A DNA stretch of 64,000 nucleotides from Poecilobothrus nobilitatus (lineage: Eukaryota; Arthropoda; Insecta; Diptera; Dolichopodidae): positions 267,956,515-268,020,514 of the forward strand of contig OX352773.1 in the NCBI GenBank assembly GCA_947095535.1, read 5' to 3'. Positions 11,509 to 24,565 of the stretch are shown in pieces. The translations under genes were made by a program, and so were the position numbers. The notes beneath the pieces were generated by a model. That model did no database searches. It had not been told where the DNA came from and saw nothing but the letters and a program-made list of their open reading frames with translations. Position 1 is the stretch's first letter, and every line of letters starts with the position of its first letter.

Positions 11509-14500
11509 AAACAAAAAGAAAAAATAGTTTTTCTTTATGTTAATATTAAAGTTTTTGGTTCTAATCCTATTTTTAATAAAAGTTGTATATCGCAAAATTT
11601 GAAGATAAATTTCAGAAATTTACTGTTTATTTGTATACTGTTTTTATCACAAGCGCTTATCGTTTATTAAAACTTATACAAATAGTGGCTGGTTTTTGAG
11701 TGAATTGTTATAATTACGGATTATACTGAAATAATTATATCCAATATATCTATTTTTAACTGAACTGATACAAAATTGATGAATGAATTTACAAAAATTA
11801 ATAAAGTTTCTAAATCCATATAAGTTTTGCAAATAAATAACCAATTATATCAGTTAAACCTTTCCCAAACCTAAAACCTAAACCGAATCTATGGCACTAT
11901 TTATTTTTGTATTACAATTTTGAATGTATTTGTGGTGAAAATAAGAATGTGATTCGTAAACATGGCAACAATTCTAATAGACTATTGATTTAGGATTAAT
12001 AGACAAAGATGTTTAAGCAAATCCGAATTAATAAATGTTGCAAGGAGCGTTTAGTCTTTTTTTAGCATTTAATGTTTAAGTACTTTTTTTTTTTAACTGA
12101 ATATCTACAGAACCTTTCTGGGCTAAAAATATTTTGGATATTTAAGTTCTGTAAAACAAGTTTTTTACTTTTTTATAATGACATTTTATTTAATCCTTCT
12201 GTAAGTTTACGAGTTGTTTTATCTTAATTAATTAATTTTTAAGGGTGTAGAACCCAAAAAAATAAAAAAAAATTTTTTTTGAAAATTCGCGCCCGCAAAA
12301 ACTTGTTATTAGCATAACTCATGTAATTCCAATCCGATTAGAATGAGATTTGGTACAGAGGTTAGTGTTGTCATTAGGACCTCTGAAAAAACATTACAAA
12401 ATATGATTTGTTCTAAACAACTGCCTGGTCAGACAAAAAAGAAACAAAATAAATCTCGAATTTCAATCAAATTTGGCTTTGTGTCCTGCATCAGTACACA
12501 AAATTTGAGATCTATAGCTTCAGTGAGTCCGCCTTAAAATATGCAAACACGAATATTATTTGATATGTTCTAGAGCAAAATTGAATAATTGTTATACGGT
12601 TTGAATAAAATTTGGTATAAATGTTACTCTTGCGATATAGTTGATGCTAAAATAATGTGACGCTAGAAACTAAAATGGTTCTAGCCCCACTATTGGGGCT
12701 CTAAATTAAAATTGTGACAAAATCAAGAGATTTTAAAATACACTCTTTAAGGTAAGGATATTAGAGGTACGTAGGTAGAAGTATATTCAGGTAGAGTATA
12801 TTAGAACTTTTCAAAAACGGGACCAGTTTTCACCCATCACCATCCTAAGATAGATAAGGAGGTACATTTCTAAACCAAGTTATTGCCCCTCCACGTGGGA
12901 CTTTTATTTGTTTTGCAAGAAAATAATATCTTGTATTAAATACCTATTATTAATTTCCATATTTTATTTTTAGATATATACTACGAGTTTTGCGCTACCC
13001 TTAGGTTAGCAGCTTTTTTTTCAAATGTTTTAGCTGAAGATATAATAGTACAGGCTCCTAAATGTACAACTTTAGTTGATTTTTGTTCAATAAAATTGGG
13101 AAGTTTTACAAACGTAGGTACCTGTATTTTATCATTTATGAGGTAAAAATGATCGATTACGCAATTCTGTAAAATTTAAATTTTCAGTTGTAATTATCTA
13201 TATTTAATTTCTCTTTTTCTACTCCAACAAAACTACAAAGAATTTGTAGAATTTATTTCGAGAATCAGCACAAAATCATCATCATCATTCTTCAAATTTA
13301 AGCCCTTTTTTGCTTTCCAATTTTTTTGTTTTTGCTTTTAATTTTATGCGGTTTTTTTTTTTTTTTTAATTTTACCTGTTTATTTTTATAGTTATTATAA
13401 CTTTTATTATTTAATATTTTTTTCTTAAATGGGGACTACTATTAAAAAAAAAAAAAAAAAATTAATAAAAAATATAAATAAAAAGATTTTCCAGAATTTC
13501 AAATTTTTGAAGACACAAACACAAAAAAAATTTGGTTTCATTTTGCTTTGAAATATAAAGAAACCGAAATGAATTTAAGAATAGTTTAAATGCAGGATAC
13601 AAACTCAAAAAAAAAAAAGATATCCAAGGATATTATTAAAGTCCATCCTTGATATTAAAATTTTTTGATTTATCTTCTTTTTTTTTTCCTAAATATTTCT
13701 GATCCTGATAAATTATAACTTAAGTTAGAAAGAGACCACATTATCTGCAGAACTTAATGTTATTTTTATTTTTGGTCTTTGCAAGGATTTTTAAGCCAAA
13801 GAAAAGAAACAAAAAAATGGATATTATCAGATCCAAATTTTGTGTTCACTTTGGATTTTCCTAAGTAAAGAAATAAAATGAAAAAATTAATATTCTATTC
13901 ATTTCTACAAAAAAAAAAAAAAAAAATTATGTGAAAGGGGTTTTTTTTTTATAGAAATCAACCCTAATATTATCTTAACTGGAATTCTTTTGATTTGAAA
14001 ATTAACGGGTTGAACAACTTCTCTTCTTTTTTTTTTGCTTTTCATCAATTCTAGATTGGATGATGATGGAAATGATGATAGGTTTATATTGCATTTGATT
14101 AACGAACAAAATGGAATTCTCTATTGCGAATGTAATCATTTCCATTTTTTAACATACAAAGTAATATACAATTTTAGTAAATGAATTTTTTCTCTTATAA
14201 TTTTCCAAAAAAAAAAATTTAATGGGGTTTTTTTTATTTTTCTTTGTTTTGTAATTTTGTTTGAAAAAAGTTTTAAATAAAAAATTAAGAATACTTTTAG
14301 AATTAATTAAAAATGGATTAAAAATATTTTTAAATGTACAAAATTAATGGAAAGGATAATATTACGTGAATGTTGCAATATTTTACATTTTTTTTAGGAA
14401 TAATAAAATTTCATGAATCAAACAGTTAATTTTTATTGGGATATGAGTACCTTGTTGTAATTCACAATTTTAAACATTTATATAACCAAATATTATTGTA

Positions 14501-14549
14501 TGACTATAACTTAAAAAATATTTTATTTTACAGACATATAAACTAATTT
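11509..14549. other. Gene-free spacer
   Basis: No gene recognised. The segment at about 12280-12710 is richer in G+C and contains two diverged blocks about 267 bp apart: CCGATTAGAATGAGATTTGG near 12333 and CGGTTTGAATAAAATTTGG near 12598. This suggests an old internally duplicated repeat. The rest is AT-rich with long A and T runs, for example near 13360 and 13447. Confidence 0.5.
12330..12710 (+). repeat. Possible degraded dispersed repeat with internal duplication
   Basis: Two related blocks of the form CGRTT-GAAT-A-ATTTGGTA-A, each followed by a phrase like GTTAGTGTTG or GTTACTCTTG, sit about 267 bp apart in the same orientation. Phrases of this kind occur in many insect dispersed repeats. 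No second copy was found in the window, so the call is weak. Confidence 0.3.
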
Positions 14550-14626
14550 TGCCTTTCCTGTTAAGGCGTTTCCTGTAAATAGGTGTTTCCTGTAAGTAGG
14601 CGTTTCCTGTAGGCGTTTCCTATAAA
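14550..14626 (+). repeat. Minisatellite, unit about 13-17 bp (GGCGTTTCCTGT)
   Basis: Four to five head-to-tail units contain AGGCGTTTCCTGTAA or close variants, some shortened to 13 bp. The array abuts the inverted SINE on its right. The full SINE contains TTCAGGCGTGGCTGT (reverse strand of its body) at the equivalent place, so the array may have arisen by expansion from the SINE body. Confidence 0.75.
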
Positions 14627-14735
14627 TATCGTAAGGGGAAATACATCTTACGACTTGTGTGGGATTCGAACGAACACTCCCTTTGTTTACAGCATATTTT
14701 ATACGATCTCACCCACTAGGTCATCGAGGCACCAT
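14627..14735 (-). mobile_element. tRNA-derived SINE, copy 2, 5' half
   Basis: Read on the minus strand, it starts GGTGCCTCGATGACCTAGTG, passes CGTATAAAATATGCTGTAAAC, and reaches a B-box-like GTTCGAATCCCACACAAGTCG with TAAGATGTATTTCCCCTTAC. This matches the head and middle of the copy at 47836. The 3' half is missing or replaced by the minisatellite next to it. Confidence 0.8.
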
Positions 14736-16271
14736 AGACTAATGGATAAAATATAAGTATATTTTATGTTTAGATCTTTGGCGATTAAAAAAAATTGTTT
14801 CAGTCACTTTCGAAATTGAATTATTTTATTGCGTAACGTAAGAACCATGTCAGCTAAACGTAAAGCAACCTAAATAAGGACGAATATATTGTCTCTGTTT
14901 CGTATCAGGATTAATTATAAGAATCTGATATGAGAGCTAAAATGTAAAGCTTTGAATGAAAAATTGAATTGGAATGAAAATAATATATGTTAACTAGAAC
15001 ATAAACTTAAATCCAAAATCAAATTTAAACACAAAGCCTAATGGATATACAGATAATCTACGTAGGTATACAATAAACTTTAAGACCTTAAATTTCAAAT
15101 AAATATTCATAAACTTGTAACTTACATATATAAAAACGCTGATATTGGAAAATTCGTTATAGTCCTATTGATTATTGATTGGATAGGATAAACAGCTGAA
15201 TCTATGTACCCTTTATCTTAAATTTGTTATAGTATTATAAATTCAAAGGCCTGTAGAAGTTAATTTTTATATTGATCTCTCAATATAATTTCAATTTTAA
15301 CGCTATATATGGTTTTTAGTCTGACTTTAAATTTAAAACTGATTCTAATTCAAAATAACATTCCATATAAATAATTACCAATCATTGACCCACGGAATAA
15401 ATATTTAAAGTATGGTGTTTTTAGAAATAATAAATATAGACAGAAAATGATAGACTTAATTTAGGTTTTATTTCTGACTCAATAACTCAAATAATTACAA
15501 TTGGAAATATTAAATTTATTTTTGTAGCTGATGCCTTAAAATTAAAGATTTCATAAGCATTTGTAAATTGATTTTTTTTTACAAGCATTTTATGTTTTTT
15601 TTTTCCAACACTTAATAAATAATATACACTTTCCATAAAAGTTGTCCTTAAATAACTTTAAAACAGTAATTTTTTAACCACACAAATCTTTTTAATTTTT
15701 CTCAATTTTATTCACATTTTTTAACAAAACTCTTTTTTCTAACCTTTTTGATACAAACAGAAAAAAAAACATCAATTCCCTCATCTAAACACTTAAAATT
15801 ATCATAAAAAGTTTTAAATTATTCCCGATTTATTTCAATATAATACAACAGGAACGAAACAAAAAATTTAACAAAAGGACACAAAAAAACAAAAAGTTTT
15901 TTATTACTTCATTTTTAATTTTAATTGTTAATAATTTTATATTTCACCCATAAAAAAATCTTTATCTTCAAAATTTTTACCTTTTAAAGAACTTTTCAGT
16001 TCTCGCTAATAATCAACTCGCTACTAAATTATACTTTACACAATTTACTAATAAAGGATTACAAGGTTAAATTAAACTCAATAAAAACAAAAAAAAAAAA
16101 AAATTAAAAACATTTTTAATAACCTTCAGTCTTTTTTTTTTTTTTTCTATCTTCTACGGTCCTTTTTATCCTTTTTTTAATCATCGGCTAAAACAAGCAA
16201 AATAAAAAAAAATTTCGTTTCTAAATCGTTTCAAATTAAAGATATACTCACGATACTATACTAAAAGTTCA

Positions 16272-16332
<61 letters not shown>

Positions 16333-17176
16333 GACCTGATAATGATTATAAGGATTAAAACAATGTATAAACAACAGAAATAAAAACAATAACCCGTAAA
16401 GATTCTGTTTACCTATATCAAAATACTGTTTAGTATAAAAAAAAAACAGTAAATTTTGCGTCCATCAACCTAAAAAATCCTTTTTTTAATTTCATAGAAT
16501 TTTGAACCAGAAAATCAAAAAAAAAAAGATAAATTTGCATATACAATATAATATCCTCAACAAAATAAAAACACAAAAAAAATCCCAAGAAAGAATTTAA
16601 ACCAATACACACATATAAATTGATATAAGAACTGTTATAATATTTGTAATAAAGAAATAAGAAAGGATTTCTCGTACCACACGATATTTTTAAAATATTT
16701 TTATTTAATTTTTAAAATATCCCAATGGTACTGAATTCTAAATCAGACTTTTGAAATTTGTTAAGAATTCGATGAATAATTTTATATTTTCAATTGTCTT
16801 CACTTGACGTGGAATTGTTCAAACTTTTCTTCCTTGTAGGAGGAGATATTTCTTCTTTTCAAACTTCTTCCTTCAACTTTTTGCAAATGTACTTGATTTT
16901 ATTCCTTTATATTAGTTGATAAAATCAACTTAATTATAACAAGTACATTAAAAATAACTTCAAAAATTAGAATGGAAGAAAACTGTCGTATAGAAATACA
17001 AATAAGCCATCTTAAATTTCCTTCTTTTAATTTTCCATTATAGAAGCGATCAAACGAGAAAAATTATAGTACATTTAAAACACTTTCAATAGTAGAACAC
17101 TGCAAAAATGATGCATAAACTGGCGCTGTCTGGCATAAACTTGTTCTAATTGGATCCAACGGGAAATGACATAGAA
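14736..17176. other. Gene-free AT-rich spacer
   Basis: No gene or recognisable element apart from the (TA)n tract. Very rich in A and T runs. The open frame at 16430-16612 is a phenylalanine-rich reading of A tracts. Confidence 0.55.
16275..16329. repeat. (TA)n microsatellite, about 27 units
   Basis: An uninterrupted run of TA dinucleotides. It is likely length-variable, and assembly may have compressed or expanded it. It has no coding context. Confidence 0.95.
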
Positions 17177-17916
17177 CAAGGTAGAATGTAAACCAACGGT
17201 TTTTAAAAGCTCACATTTCCAAAATTCAATACAAACTGTTTAGAATTGTGACTTGCACAAAAATTTGAAAATTTCATGTAATAAAGAAAAACATCATTTT
17301 ATATCTTGCATTTAACATTTTATATTTTGCAGAAGTAAAATGTGTACAGGTTCCTAAGTTACAGGTGTTTAAAAATAGCAAGTTTTCAATTTTTATGCCC
17401 TAATAGCTCATAAATAGGAGGTGGTGCAAAAAAATTTTCCAAGCAAACTTTACTAATTCTAAAAGTTCTTACTTGCCTCAAAATTTCAAGCCTCTATCAG
17501 AAAGCGTGCCGGAGTTATGAAAGTAGAAAAATCATGCAAAATTTGGTTTTCACATAACGGTAAATTTAAATACTAAATTTAAAATAATTGTACAAATTTG
17601 ATACTAATTTATAAAGCTAAAAAAAATACCAGTCGAATGACGTTTTCAGATTGCAAAACTCTTAAGCAGAACATAAGATATATGTATTTAAAATAGGGCT
17701 TTTTCAAAGTTTGAGGGGCTGTAGCTCCGTAATGGATGGGGCTACATGAAAAAGTTGTTTCACAGAATTATTTTTTTTATGAGACCTACCCATGGTTAAA
17801 ATTCTATCTTTCTATCTTTAACGGTGTAGAAGTTTTGTAAACAGACGGACGGACGGACGGACAGAGTGAAAATAATAAACACATTTTTTCAAAATTTTTT
17901 TGGAAATGTGCTAAAA
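17177..17916 (+). mobile_element. Repeat family B, copy 1 (one-module form)
   Basis: Starts with the conserved outer block CAAGGTAGAATGTAAACC and AACGGTTTTTAAAAG, then the left inverted repeat (CACATTTCCAAAA). The right end is TTTTTTTGGAAATGTGCT at about 17894-17911. A GACGGACGGACGGACGG tract lies about 60 bp inside the right end. The single interior module includes GTGCCGGAGTTATGAAAGTA and GGTTTTCACATAACGGTAAA. No coding capacity. The right terminus folds on itself (CACATTTTTT with GGAAATGTG). This is a non-autonomous mobile element by structure; the superfamily is not known. Confidence 0.8.
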
Positions 17917-20900
17917 AGTGAATATACTTTCCTAGAGAAATTGATCCTTTTGAATTTGAAGAACAGATTTTAATTAAAAAACGGCCACGAACGGAACAAG
18001 AGCTTATTTAAAGGTTTGCATAATTAACACATCATAAAACACACCGAACAGATTCTGATTCTTTTCAGATGAAAGTATTCCAGAAGTTCATCACTATCTT
18101 TAAAAAAATTACTGTAAATTCTTTTGTTATATTTTGAAAATTTCCCTTACGTATAGACAAAAAGTATTATGCATTATCATTGTAATAAAATGATTTATTT
18201 CATTAAACAATATAAAAAGTTGTAAAATTATGAAATAAATATTTACAGATATTTATGAAGTTCATAAAATGTATTTTTATTGGATTGAAAAGAGGACTGG
18301 CAATTGGTTAATATCTATAAAGTCCTATCAAACGTATTTTAGCCTTGGCTTCCTTCAATATGCGGTACATTTAAAAACCAAAATCGAAGTCATGTAAACA
18401 TTAACCTCCATACGGTTTAAATTTATGATTATTTTTTTTTTATTATTATTAATGACGTGGATTACTCTATTAAACGGGATGAATATTCGTGTGAAAGTGT
18501 ATATCATTTTTATTAGTAATATAAGACTTTGCTTACATCATGCATGAATGGATAAAATTTTTCTTCATTTTCACTGTAATTATAATAATTTTTTAAATGT
18601 TATTGAAACCGAATATTTTATAGATTAATTATATATGTATATTTTGTATTTTACTAGGGACAGTGGTAAACATCGAAAGTCAACCAAAAGAACTTCGCGA
18701 GATTCCTCTGGATAGTGTTGAATTTTAACCAAACACCCTTTATAAAACCAATATTAGATAAATGGTTCCATAGACAGAGATAAGGTTCCATAAACGCGCA
18801 GTGTGTATGCCAAATGAATATAAGAATACTGTATTAAGCCATCTTCACAGTTCGACAGTGTAGGGATGGGCATCTGTCGCACTCCTAGTTTTACGTTTGA
18901 AAACTTTGAGTGGAGGCATTGATTGTTTTATTTCTTTAGAACAGTTATTTGTCTACAAGGTATATATTAAATAAGTTTTGGATATAAGCTGAAAACTTGA
19001 ATCTTATTGTTAATAATTCCACTTGAAGATATAAGTTTTCGTACCAAGTGAAATTATACCTTCAATCGACAATATTTTTTATAAAAGTCTTTAACAAAAC
19101 AAAAAAGCCAAATGATTTACTGGAATAGATTAAATCCATTTGGATAAAATAGTATACGTAAAATTTATATATCTTATACATCTAAAATCTTCGCTGGTTA
19201 TAACTCTTCTTTAACTCTCCTAACATCCCAGCTTGCTAACATCTAAAGAGGATTTATATTTTAATATTTGAACAGAAACGTGGGTATTCGAAATGCAATC
19301 TGAACATAATTAAATATTTACTTTTGTTAAAAATGTTTATTTTCGTTTTACTAACGAAAGAGTTTTAATCAAGTCATCTTTCTTTAATGTAAAAGAAACA
19401 GACATTCACGCATTCGAGAAAGCTTTCACTTTTTAAAAATTAATATTATAAATAAATCTATATCTATCCATCCCGTTACACCGGTTAATTTATCACCGTC
19501 TAAACTTTAAATAATAAAAGTTAAGCTTAATTCTTTTAATATTTTTGACATAAGCCGTAGTTTCTCTCAATTATATCAAATCACAAAAATAGAGGTCTTA
19601 TATATTTATGGGACTATATGTTTAGTTCAAGTTTTCTTTTTTCAAATTCGCTCTAATTTTTGTTTGGACTGTGCATCCTATCTCTCCTCTCTACCAACCT
19701 CCACCCCCAAAAGGAAAAATAATAAGCAATATTTTAATTGGAACAAAAGTTTTTACTTTCCATTTCCTTTAAATTACTCATTTGAAACTTAAATATTTAA
19801 ATTAATATTCAAAATTATATTGAAATCAATATGCTAAAAAATAATTATCCTTGAAAAGATTATAATTTTATATTATTTCTTTCCTTTTTTTGATTATACT
19901 TTACGTTTTTTTTTTTTAATTCAATATTGAAAAATTGATATTTAATCCTGAAGGTTTGAAAATTACAAAAAAAAAAAAATTCTATTAAAAATTCAAAAAA
20001 ATTAAAGAATGAGAACACATGTATTTTAAATTTTAATAAAGAGTCTTTTACACACATTCTCATCCTTTTTCAGTTTGTAAAAAAATGTTCAACAGGTAAA
20101 ATAATAAAAGTAAATAATTAAAATATCATGTGTATTAGAAACATTTTCCTCAAAAATTTTAAATTTCTAAGAAATAACATTCATAAGGATCTAACTTTAT
20201 CGAGAATTTATTTTTAATTTGTTTTTTTTTTATTCTGGAAATGTCCTTAGAAATTAATTACCTGGATTAATTAAATTAAACGAAATAAAGAAAAACAAAA
20301 ACTTTTAAATAAAATTAATTAATAATGTTTCAGAATTTTTTTGAACAAAAGCATTTTTGTTAGTAAAATAATCAAAAGTTAAAAATGTCGGTAGTGGTTA
20401 ATAAAATGTGAATTTGTAGGGAATTGACTTTATTTTTTAATAAAATATAGAAAGAAATAGAAATATAATTTCTGATTTTCTTTTTATACGAGTACCCCAA
20501 CGAAAGATACTTCACGTAGGCATAGGCATATTTAGATTGCTGCTCAGTTTTTAACACTTCTTTGTGGCATAATAGACATAGGCATGTGGCATAGGCACTC
20601 AAGGGAATCAGATCAGTATTGACAACTGAATCTATTAGGCTATATTTATCTCCTCTTTGTTTCACATCCGTGTTAACATTTAAAGTTAACATTTTCTAGA
20701 TCGTATGTAAGCATCTTGTTAGCATTATTAATGTTTTTAGATCTTAGCTGAGCCAAGTTATAAATATTTCTTCCATAATTGTTAAATCGAATATTTAATT
20801 TGAAATCAATTTTACAACTTCCAGTTTACTGGATAATATATTAATTTGGTGTTTTTTTTTTCTTCTATAACTTTATGAAAGGCAGTTATCATAAAACTCA

Positions 20901-22714
20901 CCTTAAATTGAGTTTTGTGACTTACTAGATCGTAAGTTGACTATTATTTTTGGTTAAAATTAAACGCATCCAAATAGCTTTGATGCAAATTTTTAAACCC
21001 AGTTTACAAATCTTCAAAATTAATAAAATTAAAAGAGGAGGCCAAGAACTTTAGTAAAATTTAAGGCAAGTGCTTTTCAAAGAATTGAAATTATTCAGAC
21101 CAATAACTGTATTGGCTGTTACACAATAACAGTCATCAGAGTGATATTCTGGACATTTAGGGTTGCAAATCGCAACTTTATTTACATTAAATTTATATAT
21201 TCTTGCATTCATTTTCTATTTTTCAGAATTGTCCAAAATTTTTCTTTTTAAAATATAAAATCTGTCAAAAGAAAATTTTTATATGTATGTAACTAGCATA
21301 TATTAGGAAAACCTTACATTTTTGTGTATTTCCAAAATAAATTTAATAATGTCAATTTTTTTTTCAAATTTTGTGGTATCGATATTATACTGTGTATTAT
21401 ATTGTATGAAATCTATTCATGGTTACTTTAAAAAAAGAAAGGGTCAAAAAAACATTATAAACATATAGAGAAGGTGATCATTTGATGTCCTTTCCATAAA
21501 TTGTAAATTCACTCTATGGTACCTGTATTTAATCCTTTTACATTTGTTTTGTCTTTTATTTTCTTGTATACAAATTATAGAAAAGTATTGCAAACGCTAA
21601 GAAAAACTTCATTTTACAATTTTAAATAATTTTAGAATTTTGAACCTTTCTAAATCCGAAAATACAAATTTCACGTTTCATGAATTCAGATTTTTTTTTG
21701 AAACGATATGGCCAACAAAAAATTGACACTCCCTTGTAAAATGAAAATCAAAATTGGGATAAACTAAAAATATTTTGACTGAAGTTAATAAATCTCAAAA
21801 TTGATTTTTATTGTAAGGATCTTGGTTTGCTATTGAAATATTTCTACAGTCGCAAGAATTTGTTAAAATTTCGAAATAAATTTAAAAAAATATTGTTTAA
21901 AATATAATCCTGTCATATTAAAAAACAAAAAAGCAATTTGAGAACTGAAAATTCTTCTTGTATCAAATGAAAATTACCAACCCACCGGAACATCGTCCAA
22001 ACATCTGAAGTTGAAACATTTGTGTACCATACGACATATTCGAATATAATAATTTAATCCTTTTTATATTAACGGTTATTATTTATAAATATTCAATTAT
22101 CTTTCCATATATACAAGATGGTCAAGGGGAGAACACTTTAAAAGTTAAATTTAAAAAAACAATATTTTACGCATTTGTAAAACATCATAACGGTTTCAAT
22201 AACTCTCCGAAATCATATTAAAATCATTCAATTTAAATGTCATCCAAATGTTTTTTTTAAAGATTCAAAATTGAAAAAAAGAATTTTTCGTTTTTTTTTT
22301 AGAGTACTTATGATGTAGTAGCAAATTTTTTTTTAATGCATCATAGACTTACAATAGAAGAGGTCCATTTTTACTTTTATGGTATATAAAATTTTGGTTT
22401 TTTTTTACATGCTGTGGCACCTGCATGTCAAAAACAATATTGAAAATTAAAAGTAATCCTTTCGAATGAAAAACTACAGGACTGCATCAAAATGCTGTAT
22501 TTTAAAACCATTTTAAATCAGTTATTTTTCTTTTCGAATTCAATTTTGTGTAATGGTGTTATTTGGAAAATATAAAAAATATGGTGTGATTTTTCATCTA
22601 TAAATTTAATATTCGTTAATTTTAATTATTGTTACGTTATGTAATCCCTTTTATTGTTACATATAGTTGTATAATTAGAAATATTTGGATGTGTTTAAAT
22701 ATTTATTTTAGATT
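17917..22714. other. Gene-free spacer with a few unexplained blocks
   Basis: No gene could be identified. Two blocks stand out. At 18657-18729, after a TTTTACTAG that could be a splice acceptor, there is a stretch open in more than one frame. At 20480-20700 a richer segment carries repeated AGGCATA/GGCATAGGCA phrases and ends in two GTTAAC sites; it could be an old LTR-type or other repeat fragment. Everything else is AT-rich. Confidence 0.45.
18657..18729 (+). other. Weak candidate exon or decayed ORF
   Basis: A locally G+C-richer stretch follows TATTTTACTAG. It reads in one frame as a 23-residue peptide rich in Glu, Pro and Ile, and in another as a basic Ser/Lys/Arg peptide ending in TAG. 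Both are short and neither is recognised. No linked exon was found, so this is only a pointer. Confidence 0.15.
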
Positions 22715-22721
22715 AAGTTTT

Positions 22722-22817
22722 TCACATTGTATAATCCAACCAAAAATTGTGCAAAATAAAAAATACAAAAATTGATAGTATTTTTTATTTTGCACAATTT
22801 TCGATTACAATGTGTAA
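22722..22817. repeat. Long perfect hairpin (23-bp arms) with outer arms
   Basis: The left arm 22743-22765 (AAAATTGTGCAAAATAAAAA, then ATA) is exactly the reverse complement of the right arm 22779-22801, with a 13-base loop. Outside these, CACATTGTATAATC on the left pairs with GATTACAATGTG on the right with one bulged base, giving a structure of nearly 100 bp. It resembles a tiny palindromic MITE or a hairpin-RNA source. No second copy was seen. Confidence 0.9.
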
Positions 22818-23310
22818 AATACTACTTCCAAATAATATAAAGTCATAGATTTTCAAATTAAAAGGTATAAACAAGAAGCTTTTGAATTGTAGATTTTTAA
22901 GAAAGGTCATGCCCAATTCACATTTTAGAACAATGAATACTAACAAAATACTGATTCAGATATTAAAATGACACTTATTACTTTGAGTATATAATGGAGG
23001 GTAACAATATGACGTATTTCAACGTATTGTTCAGTGCAAAATTTAATGAACAAGAAGTACATAAGTAGAAAAAAATGCCGTCGCTCCAATATTAAGAATT
23101 TGACGAATAATAGAAATTACGGAGATCTAGTTCATTCAGCAACTGACAAAAAAATCTTTCAAATATTAAAATATTTTGAAAATTATAAATTCCAGTTTTA
23201 TAAGAACATCCAATATCCAACACTGAATAAGTATCAACAATATTAAGAAGAACTAAAATAAAATTGCATACATAGTCAAGTCAACAATATTAAGAAGAAC
23301 TAAAATAAAT
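22818..23310. other. Spacer with a 29-bp duplication
   Basis: No gene recognised. The open frame 23034-23246 is Asn/Lys/Tyr-rich and shows no domain. It ends in the first copy of a 29-bp direct repeat (23234-23262 and 23281-23309), whose second copy runs up to the family B element. Confidence 0.5.
23234..23309 (+). repeat. 29-bp direct repeat, period 47
   Basis: TCAACAATATTAAGAAGAAC followed by TAAAATAAA occurs at 23234-23262 and again at 23281-23309, identical. The second copy adjoins the left end of family B copy 2. It may reflect local duplication associated with the insertion. Confidence 0.85.
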
Positions 23311-24565
23311 TTTTAAAAGCGCACATTTCCAAAAGATTGTTTAGAATTGTGGCATGCACAAAAAGTTGAAAATTTCATGTAAATAAGAAAAAATGTGAAA
23401 ATAGGAGTTTTCTGAAATTTTGAGCGGCTGTAAGTCCGGAACGCTATATAACTAAGAAAAACCATTAAAACACGTAAAAATATATTATTAAACCTTTAAT
23501 TTTCATGTCTTGTCGAAGAAAAATTTTTACAGGTGGCTAAGTTTTAGGTGTCTAAAAATAGCAAATTTTCAATTTTTGACGCGTAATAACTCTTAAAGAG
23601 GGAGTGCTACCTAAAAATTTTCTGAAGAAACTTATACTAACTCTATAAGTTCTTTCATGTCTCAAAATTTCAGGTTCCTATCTAAAGGCGGGCCGGAGTT
23701 ATGAAAAAGAAAATTTGATGCAAAATGTGGTTTTCACATAACGGTACATTTAAATAGTAAACTACAAAATATTACATAATTTTGAAATTGTTTTATGTAG
23801 ATAATAAAATTTTCGGTCTTCTGGCAGTTTTAGATTGCAAAACTATTACGCGGAGCCTGAGATATACACATCTGAAAATGGGGCTTTTTCGAAATTTTGA
23901 AGAGCTGTAACTCTGGAACCCTATACAACTAAAATAAACCTTTAACATACGTAAAAATATATTACTATAGCTTTAACTTTTATATCTTGCCGAAGTAAAA
24001 TGTGTACAGGTTCCTAAGTTATACATGTTTAAAAATAGCAAATTTTCAATTTTTAAGCCCTAATAGCTCATAAACAGGTGGTGGCCCAAAAAAATTTTAT
24101 ACTAATTCTAAAAGTTCTTTCTTGCCTCAAAATTTCAAGCCTCTCTCTAAAAGCGTGCCGGAGTTATGAAAGTAGAAAAATCATGCAAAATTTGGTTTTC
24201 ACATAACGGTAAATTTAAATACTAAATTTAAAAAAAATTGCATTATTTTGATATTAATTTACAATGTTAAAAAAAATATCTGTCGAATGACGTTTTCAGA
24301 TTAAAAAAATCTCAAGCAGAACTTTATTAGATATATGCATTTAAAAATAGGGCTTTTTCAAAGTTTCAGGGACTGTAGCTCCGTAATGGATGGGGCTACA
24401 TAAAAAGGTGGTCAACAAAAATATTTTTTTTATGAGACTTATCCATGGTTAAAATTTTTTTCTCTATCTTTAACGGTGTAGAACTTTTGTAAACAGAGGG
24501 ACGGACGGACAGAGCGAAACTAATAAGCACATTTTTTCAAAATTTTTTTGGAAATGTGCTAAAAA
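23311..24565 (+). mobile_element. Repeat family B, copy 2 (two-module form)
   Basis: The left end is TTTTTAAAAGCGCACATTTC and the right end TTTTTTTGGAAATGTGCT near 24545-24560. A GGACGGACGGAC tract lies about 45 bp inside the right end. The outer GGTAGAATG block is missing. The interior repeats once: GGTTTTCACATAACGGT is at 23729 and again at 24194, a period of 465 bp. GCGGGCCGGAGTTATGAAA and GCGTGCCGGAGTTATGAAA precede each. No coding capacity. Confidence 0.8.

Noticed and set aside
11428..11670. 80-codon plus-strand frame
   Set aside because: It starts in the SINE body and runs out into AT-rich flank, with no motif.
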